This document shows positions 1-12,342 of a DNA stretch of 64,000 bases, piece by piece. How positions within the stretch are numbered: the first letter of the stretch is position 1; each line of letters opens with the position of its first letter. The stretch covers positions 620,001 through 684,000 of the forward strand of contig JAFKAC010000003.1 of the NCBI GenBank assembly GCA_025766275.1, read 5' to 3'. Made by a program: the position numbers and the translations under genes. The notes under the pieces are model-generated. The model searched no databases. It was not told the DNA's origin and saw only the letters and a program-made list of their open reading frames with translations. This stretch comes from Lactarius indigo (lineage: Eukaryota; Basidiomycota; Agaricomycetes; Russulales; Russulaceae).

Positions 1-42
1 GATGCGCAAGGCACACAAAGGTAGAAAAAAGAGGATGCCTAC

Positions 43-650
43 TCGTCCGCGTCCCAGGACTTTCTCATTGGCCTGTGCGACTTTCTTCTCCACCGTAATG
101 ACCTTTCCTTCGGCAGAAACGAAAGTTTCAGGTCTATTGGCAAGGGCGCGAGACCTTCCCTGACGGAGTCCATAGTCAAACTGAACTTCACACCTTTGTG
201 CAGAACGTCGGTCATTCGTTCGTGAACGGAAAAATAGATAATCAAAACGCACCACGCTGGCCCCACTAAGTCAGACACGCTCAGCGTTCCGCGCGACCTA
301 TACTTCTCGAATGGGCTGCGCGTGTCCGCCCTATAGCGTGGGCGGGGGCGGGGGAGATCGTTTAGCTCTGCCTTTCTCTTATCGCCCGGCCCCTGCGTCG
401 CGTCGACCCGGACCATCTCCACACTCCCATTCCGACCCACAGCCTTGACAAGAACATACTCGTCAGCAGAGGGCTCTAGCGCAACAGCAATCTGGGGACC
501 ACCAGACTTGCTTGTGACCACGCGCGTCCCGGCCCCCTGTGGAGTCGCGTCGTACTCGTGCTGACGCGTCGTGCAGTCGATATACACAAAGTCGGCCGCA
601 GAGAACTCTGAAAGATCGTACGCGTCATACTCGTCCCCAACGTCGTCCAT
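43..650 (-). CDS. EXO5: Exonuclease V (EXO5/Dem1 family), 5' part
   Basis: This is the N-terminal part of a single-strand DNA exonuclease that acts in mitochondrial or nuclear DNA maintenance in fungi. I read exon 1 as 650-253 and exon 2 as 193-43, with a 59-nt intron (donor GTGCGT, acceptor ACAAAG). The join restores the family signature SVSDLVGPAWCEVQFDYG. Exon 2 then reads RPETFVSAEGKVITVEKK, as in the region leading to the EXO5 nuclease core. A second donor (GTAGGC) lies at 42-37, so the gene continues outside the window. The iron-sulfur cysteines and nuclease residues are not visible here. The start ATG at 650 follows stops in all frames and begins an acidic leader. It is divergent from the DUF6593 gene. 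Confidence 0.82.
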
Positions 651-1197
651 GTGTGGTGATGGTTGTGCATATGTCCTTGACTCAGACGGGAAGAATGGAG
701 TGCTGACTAGCGCTGACTGTTGCCGTTCATGTGACCGCCTTGTCGGGCGTGGGAATCAGATGAGTTAGAACTAAAAGTTATGCACTTGGGTTGCTCCAGT
801 GATATTCTTCTGCTTTGGAAGATAGGCTCATCCGTTGCGATGGTCGGGAAGCTTCTCTGACTTATATACATCGCGGAAAAAGTTTGGTGACCTACGCCTG
901 TGCCTTATGCGGGTGTCTGTCTTGAACTATGGGAACCGCAGCCACACTGCGTCATTGCTTTCCCTTGCTGAGTATCCCTGGGTGGCTAGTTCACGGATCC
1001 TTCTCATGCACGCCACCGGTCAGACACGATCCCGGTGAACCCTGGGAGAATTATCCTTGACTTGTGCTCTTGCACTTAATGGTCCCGCGGCCCGGCTATC
1101 ATGTCTCCACCTGTCTCCGCCCCCTTTAAATGATGTGAATGGAGATCTTTCATCCGCACCCTGTCTGTCCCTCCCGCGCATTTCCTGTACCGAAGTT
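651..1197. promoter_or_regulatory. Shared upstream region of EXO5 and the DUF6593 gene
   Basis: This 547-nt head-to-head spacer separates the EXO5 start (minus) from the DUF6593 start (plus). I see no convincing ORF, tRNA or TATA box. It probably carries both promoters. Confidence 0.5.
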
Positions 1198-1933
1198 ATG
1201 CCACCCCCGAAGAAAGCTGAACCTAGCTCTCGCATGGTCCTCACCACCAACAGCCTACGCAACACCACAATTGCCGTCGAAGATGACTCGAACTACTTTG
1301 AGGTCGTTACACGCTTCTGGCACCCTCATCTGACCAAGATCTTCAAGCTTGACATGGGGACACGCGATATGGTTCTTGTCGCTGAGATCGAGCGGGAGCC
1401 GGACAAGGACGTCCGTGTGCGCTTTGGCGGCGAACACGGAGAGTGGATCAGAGAGCAGGACTTTCTGAAATGGGACCTCCAAAAACGGTTGGCGTTCAAG
1501 TTATCTTCAATATGTGTGTCTCGGCTTTTCTGACCAAATTACCAGTGGTGGTGTATTCACCGGAGGTGAGAATGCAGAATACAGGTGGAAGAGTCATCGG
1601 CGGCGTCTTCAGGTAACTCTTCTCAGTATAATAAATAATATCGCAGAATACGACGTTGACTCTGACAACGTAGCTCGTCAAGACCAACGACGATGCAAAA
1701 GTTCCGTTGGTCCAATATCACATCTATCGCCGTCACTTCCTCGCTTTCCGCATGTCACGGCATGCCTTCCTCGAAATCAAGCCAGAAGCAGTGACAGAAG
1801 GCCTTGAAAAGTTGATCGGTGAGTATCACCTTTCTCGTGTGTACGATATTGTGACGAACGATGCACAATAGTGAGCTACTTGTTAGTAGAAAGGAGACGC
1901 CGGGACACTCAAACATTCCGAAACTACCTTTGA
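1198..1933 (+). CDS. DUF6593 domain protein, 187 aa
   Basis: This is a basidiomycete-specific family of unknown function. I read four exons: 1198-1487, 1546-1612, 1674-1818 and 1872-1933. The joined frame is 564 nt with no internal stop. The N-terminal strand pattern (MVLTTNSLRNTTIAVED), the VAEIE strand, the GGVFTGGENAEYRWK segment and the closing LEIKPEAVTEGLEKLIVSYL follow the usual DUF6593 layout. There is no signal peptide and no catalytic motif. Intron 2 must end at the TAG at 1671-1673, because the nearer CAG acceptor puts a stop in frame. A second in-frame Met at codon 13 (1234) is an alternative start. Family assignment is from pattern memory. Confidence 0.7.
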
Positions 1934-2164
1934 TCATAGCTAGCCTGTGTCGATCCGTTCATTTCCAGACAGTCAGTGTTTAGATAGAAACTGATTGAAG
2001 TGATAATAGTCTCCTTGCGCTAAATTCGCCTGATTTTGTGGGTATCGTTATCAATGATACCAAGAATAGACGCCCATCTCGGCCGAAGAGCTATACAGGT
2101 TTACCTTAACCCCAATCATCGGCGCATCACCACTTAGGACGACGACCTCACCAAAGAAGCGAAG

Positions 2165-2882
2165 ATGGCAGCGCCCCTCTTCTTCTCCACGTTCGAAGTA
2201 ACCCGCCAAGCCTTCCACCGCACCGCGCTCGCCTACGCGATCGTCAATCTTAAGCCGATCGTCCCAGGCCGTACGTGCTCGGCGCCCGCTGTCCAACCCT
2301 GAGTCTCTCGTCCCTGACTGGCTCCCTCGCCCCGCTCTGGGCACACCTCAATCCGCAGACGTGCTAGTGTGCTCCACCCGCCCCGTTCCGCGCATCGCCG
2401 ACCTGCGCCCCGAGGAGCTCGCAGAGCTCATGCGCGCCGTCCAGCGCGTCGGGCGTGTTGTTGAGCGCGCCTACGACGCAGACGGGCTCACAGTTGCATG
2501 CCAGGTGAGCTCCCCCGCCTCCTGCGCCCCTCTTTTTTTTTTTTTTTTTGCTAATGAGGGGAGGGCCGTCTTGGTATCGCAGGACGGGCGTGCATCAGGA
2601 CAGACTGTGCCGCACGTCCACTTCCACGTCCTTCCGCGGCGCTTACAGGGCGATCGTTTTGCCGGTTCGAACAGCGACGACGTTTACCCGGAACTTGAGA
2701 AACAGGAGAGTGCGCTCCCGCACGATCTCGCGACTCCCTCTCATGGATCTCCGGAGCCGTTGAAGATGGATGCTGATGCGGCGCGGAAGCCGAGAACGCA
2801 AGAAGATATGGAACAAGAAGCCAAGTGGCTCGCTGGCTTTTTCGAAGCCGCCACGCTCGTGGAAGACCGTAGCTTAGAGTAA
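2165..2882 (+). CDS. HNT2: FHIT-type HIT hydrolase (diadenosine polyphosphate hydrolase), 183 aa
   Basis: The product should cleave Ap3A/Ap4A-type dinucleotides. I read three exons: 2165-2270, 2359-2504 and 2583-2882. Joined, the protein starts MAAPLFFSTFEVTRQAF and contains ALVN-like and KPIVPGHVLVC strands, DLRPEELAEL, and the histidine triad GQTVPHVHFHVLPRR. The middle His of HxHxH is the expected nucleophile. Length fits the Fhit branch, with the usual less conserved stretch between the triad and the C-terminal helix (EEDMEQEAKWL-like). The second intron (2505-2582) carries a run of about 19 T followed by a CTAAT branch-point-like site. The gene is convergent with the minus-strand gene ending at 3043. 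Confidence 0.88.
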
Positions 2883-3042
2883 TACAGTAGTAGTAATACA
2901 TGCGCCATTTCACTTTCAGGGAGCAGAGGACCTATAATGGTAATACAGTAACTTAGAGGCCTGCTTCTACAACCATGTGTTCATGCGTGTGTTCCATATC
3001 GCGTCGCGGTCAGGTATGGAAAAGGTCATGGAAGTGGGTAAG

Positions 3043-4963
3043 TCATGTTTCGGGAGCCGAATTCGAATTTGACGTGGAAGCCTCGGGCGGAGAGCGGGCT
3101 GCCGTGTCGGGTGGCCTCCTGGCCTGTGAAAACGCCTCTGCAGCTTCGTTTGCTTCCCACGTTCCAGGAATGAGCGCAACAGGTAAAAGCCAGGTCGCAG
3201 TCAAGACGATACCGTGACCTGTTCATGGTCAGATCGGGTTCCAAAGAAAGGGAGGGACATTCCACGCACCTTTATCGAAGGACTTCATCGCGCCCCAGCT
3301 CCAGGCGACGAACCCTCCAACGTAGCCGAGATAGGGAACGAGCCGCTGTGCGACCAAAAGTCCGGGTCGGAACTGAGGGGGTACAACGGTAAGCGGGACC
3401 TGGCCCAGCAACCACTGGAGTGCAGTAGTTAGGATAGCAGCGCGCTTTGCTGCCTCTAGGCGCTTGTTGTTCAACACATCCAGGACAGGCGGAGGCAGGT
3501 ATCTATTAATCATAATCACATGGTCAACCAAGTCGACTCGACGAACGTGCGGCATGAACGCACAGCCGATAGCCCCACCACGTCGCTTGGAATGATATCT
3601 TGTCTGGGCTTGGCACCCATCGTGTCTTCGTTTTCACAATCTTTCGATCTTCGGACATCTTGTCCTTCCACGATTTGGTGCCTTCAGTGACCTTTTCCGA
3701 AACGAGCTTCCCGCTTTCAATCATCTTACCCTTCCATGTGTCAAGCCACCCCATGGCGCCAGGCTCTTTCTGTGTGGCAGGCCGACCGCTATTACTACTA
3801 GGTCCCTCGCGTTCCTCAGGAGTTGGTGGGGGGAGTGTAGCAGGAGGCGAGCGTGGTGTCAATTGCTCTCCGGCGTCGAAGAAAGAGAGTGGGCGTGCAG
3901 GTCGCTCAAACTCGAGTGTCTCTCCGTCATCAAACTCAGACATGATGTCCGACGCAGCGAGCTCGACCTCGGAATCTTCACTTGGGACGAGCGGACCATA
4001 CAGCATAATGCTGCTACTGTCATCGTATTCCTCATTTTCTTGTTCTTGTTCTGACACAGACGACGGCGGATCATCTGGGGTGTCCATTGCGCGACCTGAG
4101 GGGCGCCGTAGGCGATCGAGTATTGCAAATACAGATTGCCGACTCTTATCAAGAGAACCGCTCATCACGTTCGTATTGCCGAGTAGATCAAGGAACCGTG
4201 AATCGGTGACTGGACCTGGAGCCGGAGGTATCGAGCTACCAGGAGTGATTGGAGCAGCTGCTTCCGATGACGCGGTACCAGATGTAGTCGCGTCTGTGGC
4301 AGATGGCGTGGGTGGTACTGTGCGTAAGCTGAGCAAGGCTTGGATGCGCCGTGCGAGGGTGAGCGGCTCGGGCGCAACCTGCTCCTCGCCATCGGTCGCT
4401 CCTGAAATTGAGAGTAATGGGTTTGCTTCATGCGCTCCCGGGATTGAGGGTGACGGGTTCGCTCCATTGTGGTTAGAGGATGACGACAGCGTGGTAGTAC
4501 CTGCTGCGTTAATAGTGTCTACTCCAGTCCCGGCCGTTCCGGGGCGCAATGTGTTCAGTGAAACTTCAGGCATCGGTCTGGGGAATTGAGAGCTGGTAGG
4601 ATCAGCACGATGGAGCGCTTGTGATGTTTCGCGACGACGACGAGCAGGAGTACTGACGCCAGAGTCTGCCGTGACAGGGGGAACGGTCGTGGTTGAGAGT
4701 GACGTTGAATCAGGCCATACTTCAGCTGCCCTCTGGGTCTCCTTTTCCTTCTCCTTCTGTTTGCCCTTCCTCCCGAACTTCACAAATTGCTCTAGTGCCT
4801 GGATCTTCGCTTGAGGAAGCGTGTCCCTGCCGCTGTCTGTGCGTGATGAAGAGGTTTTGGCCGATCTCTGCTGGCCGATCTCTGGCCGATCGCTCGCGGA
4901 ACGACTGATGCGCGCTGTTGGTGGGTTCGTGCTTGCCATGACGAAGGAAGATGAGCTGGACAC
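3043..4963 (-). CDS. Unrecognised 602-aa protein with hydrophobic C-terminal segments
   Basis: I do not recognise this gene. Three exons join in frame: 4963-3564, 3502-3270 and 3218-3043, with introns of 61 and 51 nt. About the first 390 residues are Ser/Thr/Pro-rich low complexity with acidic patches and look disordered. A conserved-looking C-terminal part follows: an amphipathic stretch (WLDTWKGKMIESGKLVSEKV), then TWWGYRLYLPPPVLDVLNNKR. Next come hydrophobic stretches around AAILTTALQWLLGQVPLTVV, LVPYLGYVGGFVAWSW and GIVLTATWLLPVALIPGTW, so a membrane-associated protein is plausible. The ATG at 4963 gives MSSSSSFVMAS; the second Met (4939) is an alternative start. It is divergent from the DUF2235 gene at 5639. 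Confidence 0.65.
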
Positions 4964-5638
4964 GGCGACCCAGTGATGGCCCTTAACCGCGACGCTCCAC
5001 GCGCCTTACTCGTGGGAACGACTGCGGCGATGTGATGAGGTCATTTCGAGTTCTACTGTTGGGTACAGTATGTAACGTCTTCAGTGAGTTATCCTGAACC
5101 CCCACCAGTTTCTCACGCATACGCTTCACTTAGGGTATATCTGACCCGTTGAGGTCGGCATTGATGGGAAAATTCTCTGAGGAAGCCACTATATGGCGGC
5201 TATTGTATTGGCAACTGGAAGGCCGCGCTATCACCTGATCAGGATACATCTTTTGCCGAGACCACCACATTAATCAGGCTCTGCGCCGAGGCTACGAGGC
5301 TAACTTGTGAACTCACGAACGTTACATCTGTCGTGCCAGAAATAATGCGACCAGAGACAGAGGTTCACGACGGACTTCTTCGAGTCCCTCTCCCACTGTT
5401 TCGGGCAGAGTGCATGCTCAAATCTATCTACTCGGTTTAGACCTCCTCACCAGCAGGATGACAGGTGATCCAGCCAGCGCTCACTATCCTGTGACAGGAG
5501 GCGTTTGCATATGCCTCTTATTGGAACCCCCCCTGCAAACCTTCGTTCCGTCCTTACTGGAGCGGGCCACAGTATATGAAGGCGGTTGTCCTCGTCCGTC
5601 CCCAACAGCGATCTCCCTCCGATTTGCATTTACCTACC
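4964..5638. promoter_or_regulatory. Divergent spacer upstream of the 602-aa gene and DUF2235 copy 1
   Basis: The 675-nt spacer between two start codons has no ORF I can support. It lacks the TATAAAAGAC block seen before DUF2235 copies 2-4. A weak TATATGAA lies near 5572. Confidence 0.4.
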
Positions 5639-7578
5639 ATGACCGCATCTCCATACCCATCCCATCCCCCTCCGGCCGTCGCCTTCGACGAGATACCACG
5701 CAAACCCCGTACACTGGTGCTGTGTTTCGACGGCACCACAAACGAATTCGATAACGCTGTGTGTACCCTTTGATTTCCCTTTCTCCATCTTCTGCCCCCA
5801 AGGATGCAGGCAGTGGCTTGATATAATATAACTCACCGCCATCTCATAGAACACTAATGTCGTCAAATTGTATTCCATGTTAAGGAAGGATAAAGTGGAG
5901 GACCAAGTAACCTATTACCAGGTGAGCTCCACGTCTCATCCCCCCTACCCGCCCCAACCATTGTATTCGCCCAGGCAGGAATAGGAACATATATCCAACC
6001 AGGGGTCGTTTCGCCACTCTTTTCTTGGGCCGCAGAGATTTTAGACGAGGCCATTGCTTGGTACCTCTACCAGCACGTGATGGACGGGTACAGGTTCCTC
6101 ATGCAGAATTACAACGTCGGCGATAAAGTCCTTCTATTTGGTGCGCTCCGAACACCCCAAGTGGACGGAAACTGATCTATCACGGTACTATTAGGTTTTT
6201 CTCGCGGTGCATATACCGCTCGGGCTCTCGCCGGGATGTTGCATAAGGTGTGATTAGGGCCGCGCTTTACTGTCAACTTACCACTGGATTGACCTCGCCG
6301 TCGTCCCAGGTTGGCCTACTATCAAAGGACAACGTCGAGCAAATCCCATTTGCATACAAGCTTTACAAGGCTGACAACAATGCCGATCTCGCCCAGGGGT
6401 TTAAAACGACCTTCTGCCGCGAGGTGCCAATCGAATTCGTGGGTGTCTGGTGGGTGTCTTGGCATTTACCGTTCTAAGACGACCTGTCTGCGAAATGTAC
6501 TTGGAGGAACGCCCAATCTAACTCAATTGATCGACAGGGACACAGTTGCGAGCGTCGGAGTCATCATGGGTAAAACATTACCTTTTGTGGACGTGAATAC
6601 CACGATCCGAGTGTTCAGACAGGCGCTAGCCCTTGACGAGGTATGTGCAGGTGACCTGATCTGTCAGTCCCTTTCACGGGCACGACCCTCCACCCTTCCT
6701 TTGTATCACATACGTCCCTTTTGGACGCGTGCCTGTCATCCTTCCGCATCACTATCCCTACCAGCGAGCTTACATCTGCTTTTCACTCGGTAGCATCGCG
6801 CCAAGTTCCGTCCGAACCTGTACCACCGTTCAGTTATCACAAAACCAGAGACGAAAGGTCTCCGCGGAAATGACAAATCAAAACCTGCTCAGGGCACTGT
6901 TCCGGGAGGATCGGACGAAGTGTTTGAAACAGATGAGAAAGAAGTGTGGTTCGTCGGTTGCCATACTGGTGCGTCTTTCGATCTTTTTCGCGTGTACGAC
7001 ACGCAAATGAATGACGCATAGATGTCGGCGGAAGTTCAACGCCGAACTCGGAGCCACATTCTCTCGCTAATATCCCACTGCGTTGGATGCTGCAGGAGAT
7101 CATACGCGCAGACTGCGGTATCATGTTCGACTTGGATGCTTTCGCACGATGGGACATCCCTATCACAATTGGGCGAGATCTGTATCCTTCCATATCCCTG
7201 GCTACCAACCAAGCAGGCGGGAGTGGAGCCGATGCCGGAGGGCCAGAGAATCAAGCCGACCTTCTAGATGTCGTGCAGCCGACCCACGACCAGCTGAAAG
7301 CGGTTCCTGCGTGGTGGTTCCTTGAAATCATCCCGACCTCGTACACCTACCAGAATATAAAAAGCAAGTGGGTTACACATTGGAGGTGAGCCGTCAGTCG
7401 CGTAGTGAGAAGTGATTGTTATTTATCGTGGATTGCTAGCTTTCATCTTGGACGCGGACGGTATGTTCCACCGAATCCGCTGTTCCACGAAAGTGTCAAG
7501 ATACGAATGCAAGATCCAAAACTTAAATATAAGCCGAGAGCTCGGTACACACCGGGCACGGAAACTTATGTGACTTGA
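5639..7578 (+). CDS. DUF2235 alpha/beta hydrolase, copy 1 (443 aa)
   Basis: DUF2235 is the Tle1-like alpha/beta-hydrolase fold. Bacterial members are phospholipases; the role in fungi is unknown. Nine exons join without a stop: 5639-5758, 5850-5921, 5975-6140, 6195-6247, 6310-6449, 6538-6640, 6794-6968, 7022-7385 and 7440-7578. Motifs in order are LVLCFDGT near the N-terminus, the nucleophile elbow GFSRGAYTAR (Ser122), VGVWDTV (Asp185) and VWFVGCHTDVGG (His275), which together form the expected triad. The His motif is split by intron 7. This is the most divergent of the four copies. It lies outside the amplified units and has its own promoter, so it may represent the founder gene. Confidence 0.85.
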
Positions 7579-8506
7579 GATGTGGGGGCACGCTATGTAT
7601 TGTGCCAGGGTATGTGACTTGGTTCTACTTTTTGGACCTTGGGAGTCGGTTTCTTGATGTGCTTTATCTTACTGGAATATACCATCTCTTGCATAATCAC
7701 GGACAACTTTATCGATGGAACCCGCGCTCGGATAGTTCCGCATGTCCGACAACTTGAATGTCTCGTATCCGAGCCTTCACAATTACTATAACTCACGTAC
7801 CGCATGGTGCACACGGTATGTCAAATTGGCAAACTTTCAGTCAAAGTGTGTAATGGTCGTTCGGAGGTTAGCCTGTGAGGCTTGATTGGAACCACCGCCA
7901 TAGAGTAGAGCTTTGCTTTGCACTAAGGTCAAACTAACGTGAGTGCTATGATAGTATACTTAGGGTGTGGTGATCTGTAACTTGATAGACGGATTGAAGC
8001 TTGGCATGAAACTATTTTAGTTACATGCGGCCTATCATACTAGACCTTCATTCATGCACAAAAGGAGCAGTTCGAGATGAGCCCCCCGTAAATCAGATGC
8101 AAGACCCGTCCTGCAAGCAGTAACGCGAGTAGTAACTAAACCTCCCTTAAAAATGGTACTCAGGCTGGCCGTTCCACACTTGATCGCCGCGTTGATTAAA
8201 TTCTATTCGAGCCTCTGGGTCTGAATACCGTTGCCGCAAAATTCCGTCAGTTGAACTCAGTGATAAACAATCGTGAAATTCTTGTAATATAATCACCTTA
8301 TATTATGGAGACTTCATAAGAATTATTTTAGTCTTATACAGTAAACCTCGACGGAGTTTGGGACAGATTCCTTAATCAACGCTTAGTGCATTCAATGTTC
8401 CTGAGCATCTTCCTGACTCCCGTTCGACCTATTCCCTGGCTTTTAACCAACCCTCCGACCGTCCTAGGTGAGCAGGCTGTCCGGCCTGGTCCTTTGAACA
8501 TCACTG
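7579..8506. other. Intergenic, no recognised feature
   Basis: The stretch of 928 nt after DUF2235 copy 1 contains only short chance ORFs and an AT-rich patch near 8270-8345. I see no gene, tRNA or clear repeat in it. Confidence 0.4.
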
Positions 8507-9095
8507 GCACTTGAGTGATGTACGAATCATGGTCGCGTGCAGCCATCTCCTGAGGGAAATTACCCTGTCTGTGACGGCCGTAGGACAGCGGTAGCTGAGA
8601 GTGTGTGGGAGCATTCAGCCTTGCACACCAGCTGTCCCTGACTGGAAGCCAAGCGAAAAGAATGTGATAAAGCACGGTACAGTAGTACCCGACTGCTAAT
8701 TTAGACTTTGGCTCGTTCCTCGTCGCCATCGGCCACCCAGTTGCCTCGACTCACACGCTTGTTGTCTCATTTCGACTACCTCATTTTCAAGTTTCGAGCT
8801 TCAGGCCACACTCCCTGCTGTTTCTTCGTTGTACCTCCCCAATCCCTGCGGAGTCACTATCGTAGCCAACACTTGTCCTACTTTTCCATTCACGACTATG
8901 AGTGTGCAATTCGTTGGCGCGCGACAAAGAATGTTCGCACTTGTCTGCAAGCTCGTCCGAGTCTGAGCCGGATGGCAGGTGTCACGGTTGGCGCGCTCCT
9001 TTATTGAATTTACTCTTGGGGATCCCTTGAAAATCCTTCGGAAGAATACGTGGGGTACTTACGTTATTGACCAGTGATACAGCACCTCCTGCCCA

Positions 9096-9102
9096 TATAA
9101 AA
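9096..9102 (+). promoter_or_regulatory. TATA box of DUF2235 copy 2
   Basis: TATAAAA, 51 nt upstream of the start codon, sits in the block CCCATATAAAAGAC that is kept in all three amplified copies (13604-13610 and 18828-18834 are the others). Confidence 0.7.
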
Positions 9103-9152
9103 GACGTGGTCAATTTTAAGTTGGTCTACCCTAATATTCTGTCTCGTTTGCC

Positions 9153-11034
9153 ATGTCGGGTTCTCCTTCTGGCGGTGCGGCGCAGAGCCAGCCTCGCACG
9201 CTGATATTGTGCTTCGATGGTACCTCAGATAAATATGATAAAGATGTACGTCTCTGTTTCTTACAACAAGCGCTCCGATATAACATTCATTAGAATACAA
9301 ACGTCGTCAAGCTGTACTCGCTCTTTAATAAGGACCATGTGGATGAACAAGTATGCTACTACCAGGTAAGTGTTGTATTAGACCCCTTGCTAGTTCTCTC
9401 ATTCGCGCAGGCGGGAATAGGGACATACACGACATCAAGGTTCTTTACTTCGGTCGTTCAATGGATGGCAAATACTCTAGACAAGGCTATTGCCTGGTAT
9501 CTTTACCAACACATATTGGACGGGTATCAGTTTCTCATGCAGAATTACAATGCGGGTGACCAAGTTTGTTTATTCGGTGCGTTCTAAACATTCTGGCGGC
9601 TTATTATTTACCGTGGCTTCACTGGTAGGCTTCTCTCGTGGCGCATACACTGCCCGTGCTCTCGCGGGGATGTTGCATAAGGTGCGGACTTGAGGGGTCA
9701 CGACTGACCGTTTTCTTTTGTGCAGCTCGAACTGACCACTACCTGCCATGCCAGGTTGGCCTACTCTCCAAAGATAATAAAGAACAAATCCAGTTTGCAT
9801 ATCAGCTCTATGCATCTGAGCGCCCAGACGACCTCAGTCTCGTGGAAGGGTTTAAGAAGACGTTCTGCCGCAATGTACCTATCGATTTCGTTGGTGTCTG
9901 GTAGGTATTCTCTCATTTCATCTCCGAAAACAAAAATGACTAACTCAACGAACAGGGATACAGTTGCTAGCACCGGAATTATTGTGGGGGAAACTCTACC
10001 TTTTGCCGGAGTGAACACAACAATCAGAGTTTTCAGACATGCGCTAGCCCTTGATGAGGTATGTTTTTTCAACGTTAGCACACCTGTCCTTCCCTCACAG
10101 CGCGCCCCCTACACCACTGGCTTCAAAGTCAGAAATACGGCCGAATCTCTTTTTTTTTAAATCAGTTCTCCATACTTAATGGCCAATTCTTCGTTTTGAC
10201 TTTGATTCAACAGCACCGCGTTAAATTTATCCCAGATTATTATCATCAAAACTCAGAGAAAGTAACGGCAAGTGATTTGGACCCCTCAAGTAAGGGAAAA
10301 CAAGCCTCGGATATGCCGGGGAATATATCAAGGGTTGTTCGCCACGAGAAGGATGAGATCTTCAAGGAAACTGATGTGAAAGAGGTCTGGTTCGTTGGGG
10401 CCCACGCAGGTGCATTTTCTGGGAATATTTTCTACCTGATGTCCGGGCTAATGTACTGGTTCTTAGATGTCGGTGGAGGTGTGAAGGGAAACAAGGAAAA
10501 AGCCCTCTCCGACGTCCCCCTTCGCTGGATGATTCGGGAGATTGTGAATGCGGGTGTCAAGGTCCTATTCGACAAAGATGCGCTCGAAGACCTCCACATC
10601 CCCATGTCTATCGTTGGGTCACAACCAACAACAAATGGCCCGCAGCCACAGGATCCTGAGAAAGGAAATGGGTATGGGGACCAGAGTCCTCCAGACTATG
10701 ATCCGCTAGACGCCAAAGATGTCGAGGATGTGAAGATGAAGATACACGACCCACTAGTACAAGTCCCTGCATGGAAGCTTCTCGAATATATCCCAATCAC
10801 GTTCCCCTCGATAGACAAGAACGGTCAACCGATAAAGAAACGAACGTAAGTTCACGTTCTCCTGATGAGAATTATGGGTGTCTCTGATCTGATATTGCTG
10901 ATAGCTGCCATCGTGAGCGCGGACGACTGGTGCCGCCCAACCCTTATTTTCACGAAAGCGTTAGGCTGTGCATGAAGCAAGGGTATGAGCCGAAGGCCAA
11001 ATACAAAAAAGGCCAAGAGAAATATGTGCACTGA
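9153..11034 (+). CDS. DUF2235 alpha/beta hydrolase, copy 2 (445 aa)
   Basis: Exons: 9153-9245, 9294-9365, 9411-9576, 9629-9681, 9755-9900, 9956-10058, 10214-10409, 10467-10845 and 10905-11034, in the same phases as copy 1. Triad by motif: GFSRGA Ser113, VGVWDTV Asp178, GAHADVGGG His275. The usual Cys before the catalytic His is Ala here. The region between about 325 and 385 is a variable polar linker (PQPQDPEKGNGYGDQSPP). Intron 7 (57 nt) has no stop and is in frame, so unspliced mRNA would insert 19 residues between the catalytic His and the DVGG loop. No signal peptide or transmembrane helix is visible, so it is likely cytosolic or membrane-peripheral. Confidence 0.87.
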
Positions 11035-11115
11035 GCGTCTTTCTCTACATCGATGAAGAATGAAGATCTAGTGAGATCATAATGTACCTGGGCTCAAGCT
11101 GCCTTATTGTATTAG

Positions 11116-11830
11116 ATGGCAACAGTGCCAAACGAATTGGAATGCTACTACCAAGTAAACGCCTCGGCCTACTTAGGTAGTACCCCCCATTGCATTTTCA
11201 TTCATGCGGGGAGTAGGACATCGATTCAGTCAGGAGTGGGTCTCACCGCCTTCGCTGGTGGGCCACACGGATATCGGACCGCCTTGTCTACTAACACACG
11301 GCGGTTGTTCCTCGCGCAGTATTATGACCCTGGCTACAAGTCTGCTACCTGTAACAATTTTAGTGAGAGAAACCTGTTCGCCATAGTATTATTGTGGGAC
11401 GTATAGCCCACTGCCCAGGCTTTCACTGAGCGTAATTGGGCCTCATGGCTCTTGACGGATTGAGTTTTCACCGTCGACAAGAATGATGGACGTCACACAC
11501 TCACTCAGGTATTCAAGTTAGCCCAGGGTGTCGCGCTCTGTACCTGAATTAACCTTTTTGTATTTCGGAGATGTCAATGAGTGTGTACTGTACTGCCAGG
11601 TGATCTCCATCCCCCTATTCTGGTCGCGTGCTTCACCGTGCCGCCCAGGCCCAGTATTAGAAACGTCATAACTTACAGTATACTGTGAGTGCCTGATCTC
11701 CTGTGCATTTTAATATAAACGTATTGTATCGTGTCTCAGCCGAAATGGTGCAAGGAACACGGAGATACGAACCGTCCGATGCGGCCAGTGGGGTGTTTCG
11801 CCATTAGAGAGCGTCCACTCTCACGAAACT
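11116..11830 (+). pseudogene. Decayed DUF2235 fragment in unit A
   Basis: The run ATGCTACTACCAAGTAAACG and the following CATTCATGCGGGGAGTAGGA align by eye with the exon 2 end, donor and exon 3 start of the intact genes. Near 11401 GCCCACTGCCCAGGC resembles the YTARAL part of exon 4. No frame stays open. A parallel relic occupies the same place in unit B. Confidence 0.5.
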
Positions 11831-12342
11831 CCCGAGGGCTGACCTGAATTATGGTCCTCTGGGCCATCTCCTCGTTTATCGCCCATGTTCAGTGACTGCG
11901 CCTCTCTCCGAGTCCCATTATTCACCTCCCAAGTTGGTGCCTTGGAGGTACCACGGATGGGGTCGCAATGCCGGCAACAGTTCATGGTCAAAGTGAAATA
12001 CGTATGGTTTAGACTTTAAGTGCGGTACGGCCCAGCTTGAGCGCGTGCGTCCCGGGGGCTTGGCCGGGAGCTTATATAGGTAGAAATCCCTCCCTCCCAT
12101 TCTCGGAACAGGTCTCCTTGCGTCCAACCTTTATTCGAGCTAAAAAGGTAATTCCCATCGACAGTACGAGCGGTCTCAGAGTGCGCAGGTTGCAAAACTT
12201 AATATGGACCGTTTGTCGCAGGCGACTTACCATTTGACCTGTGACCAACCGTTCCCGCACTCAGCTTGCAAGAGGACGAGCAAATGTGTCGATTAGTAAT
12301 GAAACGGGTTGTACGGCTGCTACAAAGACTTCGATCACGGGC

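Noticed and set aside
2527..2546. Poly-T run as a terminator
   Set aside because: It lies inside intron 2 of the HIT gene, followed by a branch-point-like CTAAT and an acceptor.
3600..4589. 329-aa plus-strand ORF
   Set aside because: Antisense of the Ser/Pro-rich 602-aa gene, which has proper introns and a plausible C-terminus.
10196..10849. 217-aa single ORF as a separate gene
   Set aside because: It is exons 7-8 of DUF2235 copy 2 read through the in-frame intron 7.
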